A stretch of DNA of 64,000 bases from positions 1,736,001 to 1,800,000 of the forward strand of contig NZ_CP039143.1 of the NCBI RefSeq assembly GCF_013343215.1. Reading direction: 5' to 3'. Source of the DNA: Acinetobacter sp. 10FS3-1. Its GTDB lineage: Bacteria; Pseudomonadota; Gammaproteobacteria; Pseudomonadales; Moraxellaceae. The position numbers were made by a program, and so were the translations under genes. Each line of letters opens with the position of its first letter. The stretch's first letter is position 1. Below are positions 39,048 to 48,259 of the stretch, one piece after another. The notes beneath the pieces were generated by a model. It was not told where the DNA came from, made no database searches, and saw only the letters and a program-made list of their open reading frames with translations.

Positions 39048-41702
39048 GTGACCCAGAGACTCGATCAAATTAATTCTTCTATTGCCACTAACACAACAAC
39101 CGCCCAACTCTCTAAGCATTCTGAACTAGCAGTCTCAGTATTTGAAAAAAGCGAAATACACCCTACTCTTGCGCATACCCGCCTCAGCGCAGAACAACTC
39201 ACCCACATCCCCCAGCTCGAAAAAATTCCGGCTTCTACAAAAAGAATCAAACCCTTAAATAATTTTTTGGGACAGGACCGTGCCCGTGCCTCGGTAGAAG
39301 CTGGTATTGCGCTTCCTTATTCAGGCTATAACATTTTTGCTGTCGGCACTGCAGGTCTGGGCAAACGTACCATGGTAAAGCGGCTGCTACAGCAACATGC
39401 AAAAACCATGGAGACACCAAATGACTGGGTCTATGTCAATAACTTCCAGAACCAACGCCAACCTATTGCCCTGCAACTTCCTGCCGGTCAGGGGCCAAAA
39501 TTCCAGACAATTTTACATCAGAGCTGGCAGACTATTTTAAAGCAACTGGAACGTCGATTTACTGCGGAAAGCTATCACAACCGGATTGAAATGATTCGCC
39601 AGGAAACGGGAGACGAGCAGCAACAGGCGCTCATCGAACTGACCCGTGAAGGCGAAGATCTGGATTTAAAACTGATTACCCGCAACGATGAACATTGCTT
39701 CGTGCCTGTCTATCTGAAAGATGACAAGGTTCAGGAGATGTCACAGGATGACCTGAACGCCCTCAGCAACAAGGATCGCGCAGAAATTGCGGCCAATATG
39801 CGCTATATGGACAAGAAGCTGGAGCGTCTCGGCCTGCATCTGGGTGATCTGGAAGATGATGCACGTGATCGCGTGCAAGTGCTGAACCGTGATATTGCCA
39901 AACAGGTCGTTTTACCACGGGTTGAACATATCCTGTCCAAGTTCAAACATGTGGAAGGACTCGAACAGTATCTGAAACAATATGCCGAAGATATTATTAA
40001 TAATGTTGAAATTGTACTGGAACAGGAAGAAGATGACTTCACACCTGCGCTTTTCAGTCGTGTACCCGCCCGCTATCAGGCCAATGTCATTGTTTCCCAT
40101 AAACCCAATGCTGGCGCACCAGTGATTTTTGAAGACTTTCCAACCCATTACAACCTCTTGGGTCATGTAGAACAGCTGACCCAAAATGGCACGATTACCA
40201 CAGATTTCACCTTAATCCGTCCCGGGTCACTCCATAAAGCCAACGGTGGCTTCCTGATGCTTGAAGCCGAGCAATTACTGGAACAGCCTTATGCCTGGCA
40301 GGGTCTTAAACGTGCACTTAAATCAGGTCATCTGAAGCTTTCTTCTCTGGAACACATGCTGACCCTAACCGGCAGCATTTCGATTGAGCCTGCTGCTATT
40401 CCTTTAAATATTAAAGTGGTACTGCTGGCTGAACCGGAAATTTACTATGAAATTCTGGAGCTTGAACCAGAGCTAGGCAGTATTTTTAAAATCCGTGCCG
40501 ACTTTACCGATACCCTGCAGCGCAATGAAGAAAACGAACAGGCCTATATGCAGCTGATTGCCGATTATGTGCAGTCTGATAAATTATTGCCTTTTGACCG
40601 TTCCGCCCTTTCCGCCCTGCTCACTGACTCTAGCCGTCAGGCCGAAGACCAGAGTTCTTTATCCCTGCATGCCTTGACGTTGGGCGACCTGATTCGCGAG
40701 GCTCACCATCATGCCTTTCAGGCCGCTGACAAGATGGTCTCTGAAAAGCATATCAACATGGCTCTGGATCACCGCAAATATCGCTTAGGCTATTTACGTG
40801 AACTGTACTGGCAGGATCTGACTCGCGGTACTCAACTGATTGAAACCCGCGGTCACCGTCTCGGTCAGATCAATGCCCTATCAGTGATCCATTATGCAGA
40901 TGTCGAATTTGGCCTTCCTTCGCGTCTGACCGCTTCGGTCTATCAAGGCGGTGGGGATATTCTGGATATTGAACGCAGTGTTGAACTGGGCGGCTCTTTA
41001 CATGCCAAAGGCGTGTTATTGATGGCTTCATTTCTGAAAGCACATTTCGGCCGTGAACAAACCTTGCATTTTTCAGCTGCTCTGGCCTTTGAACAAAGCT
41101 ATGGACAGGTCGATGGAGATAGTGCAACCGTTGCTGAACTCTCTGCCCTCATCTCTGCGATTAGTCAATTACCGATTGACCAGTCTTGGGCCATTACCGG
41201 CTCCATGAACCAGCTGGGCCAAGTGCAGCCGATTGGTGGAGTGAATGCCAAAATCGAAGGCTTTTTCGACGCCTGTAAACTGCAAGGTCTGACTGGCAAG
41301 CAAGGCGTGATTATTCCACGTCAAAACATGCAGCACCTGATGTTACGCAAAGATGTGATTACAGCGGTCGAACAAGGTCAGTTTCATATCCATGCCATTG
41401 ATACCATTGATCAGGCGCTTGAGATTCTGATGGCACGTCCAGTCGGCAAAATGGATAAAAAAGGCCGTTATAGTAAAGACTCGATTTATGCAGCAGTCAT
41501 GGAACAGCTAGATTATTGGCAAGCTATTGAAGATGGTGCCGAATTTGAGGAAGAGCCAAAGAAAAAGAAAAAAAAGAAGAAGAAAAAGAAAAAAGAAAAA
41601 GCCGCAGTAAAAGATATTCAGGCAAAGCAAGACGCTCTTGCAGAAGCGCTAGCGGCTGAATCACAAGATCTGGAAAATTCCGGGCACAAGGCAGAAGAAT
41701 AA
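39048..41702 (+). CDS. Lon-like ATP-dependent protease (LonB/YcbZ type)
   Basis: An 884-residue AAA+ Ser-Lys protease. Residues near 95-110 carry an unusual Walker A, GTAGLGKRT. The C-terminal Lon protease domain has the catalytic Ser in GDSATVAELSALI and Lys in IGGVNAKIEGFFDAC. It lacks the N-terminal LAN domain of classical Lon and matches the YcbZ/Lon-2 family of unclear targets. The start is GTG at 39048, the only plausible start before the conserved IKPLNNFLGQDRAR. The C-terminus has a run of twelve lysines (about 837-848) encoded by an A-rich tract prone to slippage. Confidence 0.88.
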   Translation: MTQRLDQINSSIATNTTTAQLSKHSELAVSVFEKSEIHPTLAHTRLSAEQLTHIPQLEKIPASTKRIKPLNNFLGQDRARASVEAGIALPYSGYNIFAVGTAGLGKRTMVKRLLQQHAKTMETPNDWVYVNNFQNQRQPIALQLPAGQGPKFQTILHQSWQTILKQLERRFTAESYHNRIEMIRQETGDEQQQALIELTREGEDLDLKLITRNDEHCFVPVYLKDDKVQEMSQDDLNALSNKDRAEIAANMRYMDKKLERLGLHLGDLEDDARDRVQVLNRDIAKQVVLPRVEHILSKFKHVEGLEQYLKQYAEDIINNVEIVLEQEEDDFTPALFSRVPARYQANVIVSHKPNAGAPVIFEDFPTHYNLLGHVEQLTQNGTITTDFTLIRPGSLHKANGGFLMLEAEQLLEQPYAWQGLKRALKSGHLKLSSLEHMLTLTGSISIEPAAIPLNIKVVLLAEPEIYYEILELEPELGSIFKIRADFTDTLQRNEENEQAYMQLIADYVQSDKLLPFDRSALSALLTDSSRQAEDQSSLSLHALTLGDLIREAHHHAFQAADKMVSEKHINMALDHRKYRLGYLRELYWQDLTRGTQLIETRGHRLGQINALSVIHYADVEFGLPSRLTASVYQGGGDILDIERSVELGGSLHAKGVLLMASFLKAHFGREQTLHFSAALAFEQSYGQVDGDSATVAELSALISAISQLPIDQSWAITGSMNQLGQVQPIGGVNAKIEGFFDACKLQGLTGKQGVIIPRQNMQHLMLRKDVITAVEQGQFHIHAIDTIDQALEILMARPVGKMDKKGRYSKDSIYAAVMEQLDYWQAIEDGAEFEEEPKKKKKKKKKKKKEKAAVKDIQAKQDALAEALAAESQDLENSGHKAEE

Positions 41703-41732
41703 TTCTGCCCCCTATTTTCCTTTTACCCACAT

Positions 41733-41764
41733 AAAAAAGCGCTTCTAAAAAGAAGCGCTTTTTT
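41733..41764. terminator. Bidirectional terminator between the Lon-like gene and grxD
   Basis: A6-GCGCTTCT pairs with AGAAGCGC-T6 around AAAA; both flanking genes converge on it. Confidence 0.93.
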
Positions 41765-41789
41765 ACAGCTGTGAGTTTTATTAAATCAA

Positions 41790-42131
41790 TTAAGCTTCAG
41801 GTGCTGGGCTGTACTGTTCAACTAAAGACTTCAATTCACCTTTCTGGAACATATCGAGCATGATGTCACTACCACCAATCAACTCGCCATTGATCCAAAG
41901 CTGTGGGAATGTCGGCCAGTTTGCGATTTGTGGCAAAGTTGCACGGATATCCGGGTTTTCAAGGATATTCACATAAGCAAATGGACGACCAATTTGACTG
42001 AGTGCTTCTACCGCACGCGCAGAGAAACCACACTGTGGAAATTGTGGTGTACCTTTCATATAAAGAAGTACTGCATGTTTAGCAATTTGGTCACGAATTA
42101 ACGCTTCGGTATCGCGTACTTGTTCAGTCAT
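41790..42131 (-). CDS. grxD: Monothiol glutaredoxin, CGFS type
   Basis: Iron-sulfur cluster carrier and delivery protein of the Grx4 class. The CGFS active site is at 34-37, preceded by MKGTPQFPQ and followed by NWPTFPQLWINGELIGGSDI. The frame is open to an ATG at 42161, but that codon overlaps a TATAAT box (42165-42160 on the minus strand), while the ATG at 42131 has GAGG eight bases upstream and yields the standard 113-residue protein. Single gene. Confidence 0.94.
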   Translation of the reverse strand: MTEQVRDTEALIRDQIAKHAVLLYMKGTPQFPQCGFSARAVEALSQIGRPFAYVNILENPDIRATLPQIANWPTFPQLWINGELIGGSDIMLDMFQKGELKSLVEQYSPAPEA

Positions 42132-42159
42132 TGATAAATCCTCAACTAATCTGTCTGGC

Positions 42160-42165
42160 ATTATA
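42160..42165 (-). promoter_or_regulatory. -10 box of grxD
   Basis: Perfect TATAAT on the minus strand, 29 bases before the chosen ATG; it decides against the upstream ATG as the start. No strong -35 is visible. Confidence 0.5.
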
Positions 42166-42290
42166 CCGAAATCCGAGAAAAACAGTATGGCTAATGCAAT
42201 AAATCCATTTTTATTTACATTTACCCTTTAAATCTGCTCAGGTTTTTGCTTATATAAGTTTTTATTTCCACCTCCACTAAAGAGTCAGTC

Positions 42291-43502
42291 ATGAACAATA
42301 TTAGTCTCGCTCCGGTGCAAACTGATCAACCTTCTCATTTGATGCCAGTCTTTGGCCGTCAACCGATCAGCTTTATCCGAGGGCGAGGTGCATATCTGTA
42401 TACCGAGGATGGTACGGAATATCTGGATGCCTTAACCGGTATTGCCGTATGTGGCTTGGGCCATGCACACCCGGTCATTGCTGAAGCGATTGCCGAACAG
42501 GCAGCCACCCTGATCCATACCAGCAACCTGTTTGAAGTACCTTGGCAGACTGCCGCAGCCCAAAAACTTGCCGAAGTAGCAGGCATGGAAGAGGTTTTCT
42601 TCTCTAACAGTGGTGCAGAGTCTAATGAGGGCGCCATCAAAATTGCGCGTAAATTCGGTCATATGCAAGGCATTGCCAGCCCTAAAATTATTGTAGCCGA
42701 GCACTCTTTCCATGGCCGTACCATGGCTACCCTGTCTGCAACAGGCAACAAAAAGGTTCAAGAAGGTTTTGGCCCTCTGGTTGAAGGTTTTATCCGTGTT
42801 CCTTTTGGCGATATTGAAGCCATTGAAGAAGCAGCGATCAACCATCCTGATATTGTCGCGATTCTGGTCGAGCCAATTCAAGGCGAAGGTGGAGTTAATA
42901 CAGCTCCGCAGGGCTTTAGCTATCTGGAAGAAATCCGTCAGCTCTGTAACCAGCACCACTGGTTGATGATGCTCGATGAAGTTCAGACCGGAAATGGCCG
43001 TACAGGAAAATATTTTGCCTATCAGCATACCAATATTATTCCAGATGTACTGACCACAGCCAAAGGTCTGGGCAATGGCTTCCCGATCGGTGCTGTCATG
43101 ACCCAAGGCCGTGGTGTAGGCGTTTTAACTGCGGGTAATCATGGCTCGACTTATAGTGGGACCGCCTTAGGCTCACGTGTGGTTTATACCATTATCGATA
43201 TTATGCAAAAAGAAAATATCGTGGAAAATGCAGCGGAAAAAGGTGCTTATATTGTTGAACAGCTACGCACCCAACTTGCAGCCCATAACGTGACCGTACG
43301 CGGTTTTGGCCTTATGATTGGAATTGAATTACCGAAAGCGTGTGCCGAGCTGGTGGATATTGCACGTGATGAATACAAGATGATCATCAATGTAACCGCA
43401 GGAAATGTCGTGCGTCTGTTGCCTACCCTGAATATCACTCAAGAACAGGCAGACCAGCTGGTGGAGCGTCTGGTTAAAATGATTAAAGCTTATCTAGCTT
43501 AA
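42291..43502 (+). CDS. argD: Acetylornithine/succinylornithine aminotransferase family
   Basis: Class-III PLP aminotransferase of 403 residues. It has FFSNSGAESNEGAIKIARKF-type text (FFSNSGAESNEGAIK), AEHSFHGRTMATLSATG, the Asp in MMLDEVQTGNGRTG, and the PLP lysine in TTAKGLGNGFPIGA. This fits N-acetylornithine aminotransferase of arginine biosynthesis; the same enzyme usually also serves N-succinyl-diaminopimelate in lysine synthesis. A catabolic AstC is the alternative, but no ast genes are nearby. An IS3 element lies eleven bases after the stop and separates the gene from its probable terminator. Confidence 0.9.
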   Translation: MNNISLAPVQTDQPSHLMPVFGRQPISFIRGRGAYLYTEDGTEYLDALTGIAVCGLGHAHPVIAEAIAEQAATLIHTSNLFEVPWQTAAAQKLAEVAGMEEVFFSNSGAESNEGAIKIARKFGHMQGIASPKIIVAEHSFHGRTMATLSATGNKKVQEGFGPLVEGFIRVPFGDIEAIEEAAINHPDIVAILVEPIQGEGGVNTAPQGFSYLEEIRQLCNQHHWLMMLDEVQTGNGRTGKYFAYQHTNIIPDVLTTAKGLGNGFPIGAVMTQGRGVGVLTAGNHGSTYSGTALGSRVVYTIIDIMQKENIVENAAEKGAYIVEQLRTQLAAHNVTVRGFGLMIGIELPKACAELVDIARDEYKMIINVTAGNVVRLLPTLNITQEQADQLVERLVKMIKAYLA

Positions 43503-43512
43503 GACAGATAAG

Positions 43513-43537
43513 TGTCTTGTCCTGAAATAGATTGACA
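43513..43537. repeat. Left terminal inverted repeat of the IS3 element
   Basis: Matches the complement of 44799-44823 at 20 of 25 positions. Confidence 0.88.
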
Positions 43538-43557
43538 GTATTCCACTTCAAACCGAG

Positions 43558-44393
43558 TTATGCAATTAGCTCGGTTTTAGTTTGCTCATACGTCTGATTC
43601 GGGGTGTTCATATTTAAACTTAAATGTGGTCTATAGCAATTATAAATCATGATAGATTCCGCAATTAAGTGATCTAACTCCTTCATGGTTTGACATCGTG
43701 TAGTTAAAAACTCCTGCTTTAATATTCCATTAATCCGCTCTGCTAATGCGTTCTGGTAACAGTCTCCTCCATCTGTCATAGAAGGACATACCCCATAATG
43801 GCGTAATGCCGATTGATATAGTTCAGAGCAATACTGAGAGCCTCTGTCTGAATGGTGAATCATCCTGGCTGCCCGATCTGTCACATGCTGCATCGCCATA
43901 TGTAGTGCCTGCACAACATTCTCTGCACGCATATCATTCGATAACTTATAACCTTTAATCTGGCGGGTATAAGCATCTGTCACCAAGGATAAATAATGCA
44001 CACCTTCAGCACTCTCAACATAGGTAATATCACTAACAAAGACTTCATTGGCTTGCACTGCTGAATAATCCTTTAATAAATTTGGATGCTTCTTCATCCA
44101 ATGCTTGCTATCCGTAGTTTTTGTATAGCGACGCTTAGGGCGAATCAATAAGTTATTTTCTTTCAATATTTTAAATAACTGATCCCGTCCACACTTTAAA
44201 CCACGTTGCAACAATTTGCCTTTAATAAGCCAATACAGCTTACGTGTTCCGATACTTGGCATGAGACAGCGATATTCCATAACCAACTCAAGTATTTGTT
44301 CAGTTGCTTGTGCAGTCATTTGAGCACGTTTTTCTGCTTGATAATAAGCTTGTCGAGTGATTCCTAACCACTGACAATAACGTGAAACGCTTA
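43558..44393 (-). CDS. IS3-family transposase OrfB (DDE integrase core)
   Basis: Catalytic half of the transposase. The first ATG of this frame is at 44319 (253 residues), but the frame is open upstream into the end of orfA and reads QRRLSVSRYCQWLGITRQAY, the usual OrfB N-terminus, so the real product is an OrfAB fusion made by -1 frameshifting near the AAAGAAGAC at the orfA end. The DDE residues are visible: Asp in SDITYVE, Asp in HHSDRGSQYCS, Glu in NALAERINGILKQEF. The coordinates given start at the frame join; the separate ATG form is 43558-44319. Confidence 0.88.
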
Positions 44394-44780
44394 GTCTTCT
44401 TTGGCTTTGCCAATCTTTGAAACGTGCTCGGTATACTTTTTTCCAAGATCAGTCCCACACTCTTTATCAATGTGATAAATCACATCCTGTATAAATTCAG
44501 TTTTGAGCTTTTCTGCGGCTAACTGTTTTTCTAATTGGCGGATTCGTTGTTGGGGTGTCAATTGGCGTTTAGAAGAAGTCGGCATATTCGAAGTCCAGTC
44601 CTGTTGTCCGTGCTTGCGTAACCATACCAGCACAGTTGATCTTCCTTGAATACCATATTTTGCCTGAGCTTGCTTATAAGTAATTTGCCCTTTTTCTACT
44701 TCATGTACCACCATCATTTTAAAGGCAAAGCTATAGTCACGTTGTGTACGTTTAACTCGTTGTTCTCGTTTATGTTCCAT
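44391..44780 (-). CDS. IS3-family transposase OrfA (DNA-binding)
   Basis: A 129-residue protein with a helix-turn-helix (FKMMVVHEVEKGQITYKQAQ, then YGIQGRSTVLVWLRKHG) and a C-terminal leucine-zipper-like coil (RIRQLEKQLAAEKLKTEFIQ), as usual for IS3 OrfA. Its end overlaps the upstream-open orfB frame, which lies in -1. Confidence 0.9.
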   Translation of the reverse strand: MEHKREQRVKRTQRDYSFAFKMMVVHEVEKGQITYKQAQAKYGIQGRSTVLVWLRKHGQQDWTSNMPTSSKRQLTPQQRIRQLEKQLAAEKLKTEFIQDVIYHIDKECGTDLGKKYTEHVSKIGKAKED

Positions 44781-44798
44781 AAAATAAGTCTCTTAAGG

Positions 44799-44823
44799 TG
44801 TAAACTTATTTCAGGACGGGACA
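44799..44823. repeat. Right terminal inverted repeat of the IS3 element
   Basis: Complement begins TGTCCCGTCCTGAAATAA and pairs with the left end; followed immediately by the AAG duplication. Confidence 0.88.
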
Positions 44824-44835
44824 AAGCTTTAAACC

Positions 44836-44863
44836 AAAAAAGCCGCTTTCTAGCGGCTTTTTT
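44836..44863. terminator. Bidirectional terminator, originally shared by argD and the LysR gene
   Basis: A6-GCCGCT pairs with AGCGGC-T6 around TTCT. It lies just right of the IS3 element. Without the insertion it would be about 22 bases after the argD stop. Confidence 0.9.
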
Positions 44864-44877
44864 TATAGTCTGGATAT

Positions 44878-45807
44878 TTATGAGGCCACTTGTAACACGC
44901 GTCCCCCAGCAATCTGGCTAAAATATTGTTTCAGTGTATCAATGCAACGAAGCGTTTTGGTCGGCTGTTGTTCTCGTTTCGGCATGACAGCATAAAGTGT
45001 CAGTGGTGGAAGCTTCCATTCAGGCAACACTTCAACCAGAGAACCATTCATTAAGTCTTTTTTTCCATCCAGATATAAAATCTTGGCAATGCCATTTCCC
45101 TGTAAACACATGGCTTTGGCAACCTGACCATTGTTGGTGCTAAATCGTGAATTTAGCTCAAACTCTACCTGTTCTGCGCTATGAATATGCTTAAAATAGA
45201 AGCGCTGATACTGCTTGAAATGAGTCAGTGGCAACATATCATGAGTTTTCAGATCTTCAGGACGTGAAATGACTGACTTTTGATTAATATAACTTGGTGC
45301 AGCAACCAGAATCTGTTCAATCTGGATCAATGGTACAACCTGCAGATTCGGGTCGTCCTGATTCTGGTCAAATTTCAGGGCAATATCGATACGCCCCTCC
45401 AACAAATCAACCTCATGACTGCTTGTATCCAGATGGACCCTCAGACCGCGATGAGCAGACATCCAGTGAGAAAGTGCAGGAATCACATGATTAGCGCATA
45501 ATTCTGGCAAGGAGGCAATGCGAAGCTCACCTACCAGATCATCACGTAACTCATCTATGCGAACTTTGCCACGCTCTGCAGCCGATAGCATTTCTTGGCA
45601 ACTGTGGAAAAATGCTTGCCCCACCTCAGTCAAACTTAATTTTCTTGTCGAACGATTTAAAAGTATAACTTCCATATCTTGTTCTAATGAGCGAATTTGT
45701 TGACTCACAGCACTGGTCGTGATCCCTAACTCACGAGCAGCCCCGCTAAACGAGTTCTTTTCCACAACGCAAGCAAAGACGCCCATTGCCCGAAGTTGAT
45801 CTAACAT
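44878..45807 (-). CDS. LysR-family transcriptional regulator
   Basis: A 309-residue regulator with an N-terminal winged helix (FACVVEKNSFSGAARELGIT then TSAVSQQIRSLEQ) and a LysR substrate-binding domain (about 90-295). The frame opens at 45855, but GAGGG lies six bases before the ATG at 45807 and the family start (MLDQLRAMGVFACV) follows, so the shorter form is chosen. LysR proteins usually control a divergent neighbour; here the divergent side holds only the convergently read nlpD gene, so no target is suggested. Confidence 0.88.
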   Translation of the reverse strand: MLDQLRAMGVFACVVEKNSFSGAARELGITTSAVSQQIRSLEQDMEVILLNRSTRKLSLTEVGQAFFHSCQEMLSAAERGKVRIDELRDDLVGELRIASLPELCANHVIPALSHWMSAHRGLRVHLDTSSHEVDLLEGRIDIALKFDQNQDDPNLQVVPLIQIEQILVAAPSYINQKSVISRPEDLKTHDMLPLTHFKQYQRFYFKHIHSAEQVEFELNSRFSTNNGQVAKAMCLQGNGIAKILYLDGKKDLMNGSLVEVLPEWKLPPLTLYAVMPKREQQPTKTLRCIDTLKQYFSQIAGGRVLQVAS

Positions 45808-45898
45808 AAATTTCCCTCTAAACTTATGAGATGCCTCATCTTTTGATAAAAGCAACTCATTGTATTATACGGTGAAATTTGCGCTTTGCATTATTTAT

Positions 45899-46729
45899 TT
45901 AATTATTTGGTAAAACTGCTGTCGGATTAATCGGCTTACCATCTAAACGTACCTGGAACTCAAGCATGGTACGGTTGGTACCTGTTGATCCCATTTCTGC
46001 AATTTTCTGACCAGCTGTTACATTTTGACCACTTTTCACGTTTAATTTACTGTTATGTGCATAAGCGGTGATATAGCCATTAATATGCTTGATCAGTATC
46101 AGATTGCCATATTCTTTTAAGCCATCGGCTGCATAGACGACCTGACCATCAGCTGCTGCCATCACCGGATCACCCATTTGGCCACCATAACGGGTGCCTT
46201 TGATATTTGCATCCAGATCATAGGCCTGCAAAATTGGACCATTTGACGGTTTTACCCAACGCAATCCAGCCGCGGTAGATACCGGAGTTACCGGTGTAGG
46301 ACTTATGCGTGGAGTGGTCTGTACAGTGGTGCTGACTGAAGGCGCCGGTGTCGGTGTAGGTACTGCAATAGTTTGACGCTGGATAGGTGCAGCTTGGGTA
46401 ACAGGCTGAGCCGTTGTACGACGTGCGGCATTCTTTTTCAGGCGGATCGACTGTCCTACATAGATGCGGTATGGCGGAGCAATATCATTCATTTCTGCAA
46501 TACTGATATAGTTCAGGCCATAACGTGTCGCAATACCGCTCAAGGTATCCCCAGAACGAACCGTATAAAAGTCAGGAGCTGTAGCATAGCGAGCCGGATT
46601 ATTCACCTGAGGCTTGGTTGCACAACCTGTCATAATGATTGCGGATGCCGCTGCGATCGATAAAACCAGGGTTTTCATCAAGGTGGATGTTGAGGCTATC
46701 GCGAAGCTTTTCGTTGACACCAAGGACAT
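45899..46729 (-). CDS. nlpD: NlpD-like lipoprotein: LysM plus degenerate M23 domain
   Basis: Envelope lipoprotein of about 276 residues. A lipobox ends in Met-Thr-Gly-Cys (IIMTGC) after a hydrophobic stretch, preceded by an extended basic N-region; a LysM domain (FYTVRSGDTLSGIATRYGLN) is followed by a Pro/Thr-rich linker and an M23/LytM domain. The first zinc-ligand His of active M23 peptidases is missing (GTRYGGQMGD), as in NlpD, which activates the amidase AmiC at division instead of cutting peptidoglycan. GAGAGG before the ATG at 46729 decides the start over the upstream in-frame ATG. It follows surE by 105 bases, matching the conserved surE-nlpD order. Confidence 0.88.
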   Translation of the reverse strand: MSLVSTKSFAIASTSTLMKTLVLSIAAASAIIMTGCATKPQVNNPARYATAPDFYTVRSGDTLSGIATRYGLNYISIAEMNDIAPPYRIYVGQSIRLKKNAARRTTAQPVTQAAPIQRQTIAVPTPTPAPSVSTTVQTTPRISPTPVTPVSTAAGLRWVKPSNGPILQAYDLDANIKGTRYGGQMGDPVMAAADGQVVYAADGLKEYGNLILIKHINGYITAYAHNSKLNVKSGQNVTAGQKIAEMGSTGTNRTMLEFQVRLDGKPINPTAVLPNN

Positions 46730-46834
46730 TATCTTCCTCTCTAAACATTTATACGGTTGCAAAATTGCGTTAAGAGTAGCAAAGTTTTACTGCAATATAC
46801 TTGCAATAGTTATTTTTTCACAAAGTTATAACAC

Positions 46835-47614
46835 TTATAGAGGGTTTTCAGGCAGCTGGGCCTGTAAGTCGTGCAAGACTGCGTAGTTTGTGGCATCTAT
46901 CTGGATAGGCGTGATACTAACGTAGCCGTTTGCGACTGCGAAAAAGTCAGATTCGATCTCGGTCAGGCCTTTTTTTGGCTCTGCAACTGCCTCACCTGCC
47001 AGCCCAATCCAGTAGACCTGACGCCCACGCGGATCCACATGACTGCTAATGGGCTTGGATTGTGAACGACGGCCCTGATAGGTCACCTTGGCACCTTTTA
47101 AAAGGGCTATATCCGGAATATTAATATTAAAGATATGTCGCTCCGGTAAGACGGGCAGACCCTGTGCAATAAAATCACGTACCCAGGTTGCCGCAACCCG
47201 GTAATCTTCAGAAGATTCATAGCCACGGACATTGGCACCACATAGCGAAACCGCCAGTGCAGGATGCTTGCTCAGTCGCCCTTCCAGGGCCGCCCCTACA
47301 GTACCTGAATAAAGCACATCATCTCCCAGATTTGCCCCGCTGTTAATGCCGCTGACGACCAGATCAAATTCAAGATCGAATAAACCGTTCATGGCCAGAT
47401 AGACACAATCTGCAGGCGTACCGTTGACCGCCCAGACATCAGGAGAAATCTGGATCGGCCGGAGGGGACGGTCCAAGGTCAGCGCACTGGAATAGCCGCT
47501 ACGTTCACTTTCAGGTGCCACCACCACCACACGCCCTAAAGCACTCAAAGCCCGTGCCAAAGCCTGAAGACCAGGGGCAAACACACCATCATCATTTGAA
47601 ATCAATATATTCAC
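46835..47614 (-). CDS. surE: 5'-nucleotidase SurE
   Basis: Survival protein SurE, a metal-dependent nucleoside monophosphatase. The N-terminus [14 protein letters not shown] contains the Asp-Asp metal site, followed by [11 protein letters not shown] and [19 protein letters not shown]. The frame is open upstream, but the family begins at this point; the GTG at 47614 with CGAGA upstream gives 259 residues, as in other species (~253). In many gammaproteobacteria surE precedes nlpD and rpoS; here nlpD follows but rpoS does not, since the LysR gene comes next. Confidence 0.94.
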   Translation of the reverse strand: MNILISNDDGVFAPGLQALARALSALGRVVVVAPESERSGYSSALTLDRPLRPIQISPDVWAVNGTPADCVYLAMNGLFDLEFDLVVSGINSGANLGDDVLYSGTVGAALEGRLSKHPALAVSLCGANVRGYESSEDYRVAATWVRDFIAQGLPVLPERHIFNINIPDIALLKGAKVTYQGRRSQSKPISSHVDPRGRQVYWIGLAGEAVAEPKKGLTEIESDFFAVANGYVSITPIQIDATNYAVLHDLQAQLPENPL

Positions 47615-47724
47615 AAAAAATCTCGTTATGCCAGAAAATGACTCGTTAGGACATTTCATTGTATTCGTTCAGGAATTATATATATTTGTGGCCTTACATC
47701 CACCTTTAATAAATCTGGTTCATC

Positions 47725-48096
47725 ATGATGAAAAAAAAATCTTTATCAGGGGTAGCATTGTGCTTTAGCGCACTTTTTTCTCACTCAGTACTTGCAACGA
47801 CTGATCTGACCACCGAAGAAAGCAATACAATCATTAAAGAAGATATTGCCGCAGCACAAGTCATGGCTGAGGTATGCCCTGCCATTATTGGTAAAAATGC
47901 AACATTTGACAGCGTAATTCAGCAATTGATCCAAACCTATCTTGGGGAATACTCGGTTAAAGGCATGACCTATTCAGCGCTTCAGGCCGATTCAGAATAT
48001 AAATCTTTACTGAAAGAAGCACGTGACGGTGCAAAACAGTCTTCTCAGGAAGAACAACAAACAGTTTGTCAGGAAATTCTTGACCATCAAGGTTGA
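47725..48096 (+). CDS. Small secreted protein, first of a tandem pair
   Basis: A 123-residue protein with a signal peptide (KKKSLSGVALCFSALFSHSV then LAT, cleavage likely after SVLA). The mature part contains AAAQVMAEVCPAIIGKNATF and a C-terminal TVCQEIL; its two cysteines may form a disulfide in the periplasm. The same pattern, with the same spacing of cysteines and of the ADSEYKSLLKEARDGAK segment, occurs in the next gene, so they are tandem duplicates. I do not recognise the family; it may be restricted to Moraxellaceae. Confidence 0.7.
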   Translation: MMKKKSLSGVALCFSALFSHSVLATTDLTTEESNTIIKEDIAAAQVMAEVCPAIIGKNATFDSVIQQLIQTYLGEYSVKGMTYSALQADSEYKSLLKEARDGAKQSSQEEQQTVCQEILDHQG

Positions 48097-48115
48097 GCCC
48101 AGTTTTAGGATCCTA

Positions 48116-48146
48116 AATAAGACGGTGCTTACATCGTCTTATTTTT
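48116..48146 (+). terminator. Terminator after the first small secreted protein
   Basis: AATAAGACGGTG pairs with CATCGTCTTATT (one G-U) around CTTA, followed by T-rich sequence. It shows that the tandem genes have separate transcripts. Confidence 0.82.
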
Positions 48147-48259
48147 CTTACAGATATCTTCACAATTCTACAGCTTCACTACATTTTCATACTTTTCAAT
48201 TCAAAAAATAGGTTTAAGCTAGGCAAATTATTGTTCTAAAGCTGATTTTTGAGTTTTCA

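Larger units (their letters stand above)
43513..44823 (-). mobile_element. IS3-family insertion sequence, apparently complete (1311 bp)
   Basis: Bounded by imperfect 25-bp inverted repeats beginning TGTCTTGTCCTGAAATA (left) and TGTCCCGTCCTGAAATA (right, complement strand), and flanked by a 3-bp direct repeat AAG at 43510-43512 and 44824-44826. Two overlapping frames, orfA and orfB, on the minus strand have the -1 offset expected for programmed frameshifting. Both frames are intact, so the element may be active. It sits between argD and the argD/LysR terminator. Confidence 0.93.

Noticed and set aside
42132..42161. Longer N-terminus of the glutaredoxin
   Set aside because: The upstream ATG overlaps a perfect TATAAT box, so it would not be in the transcript.
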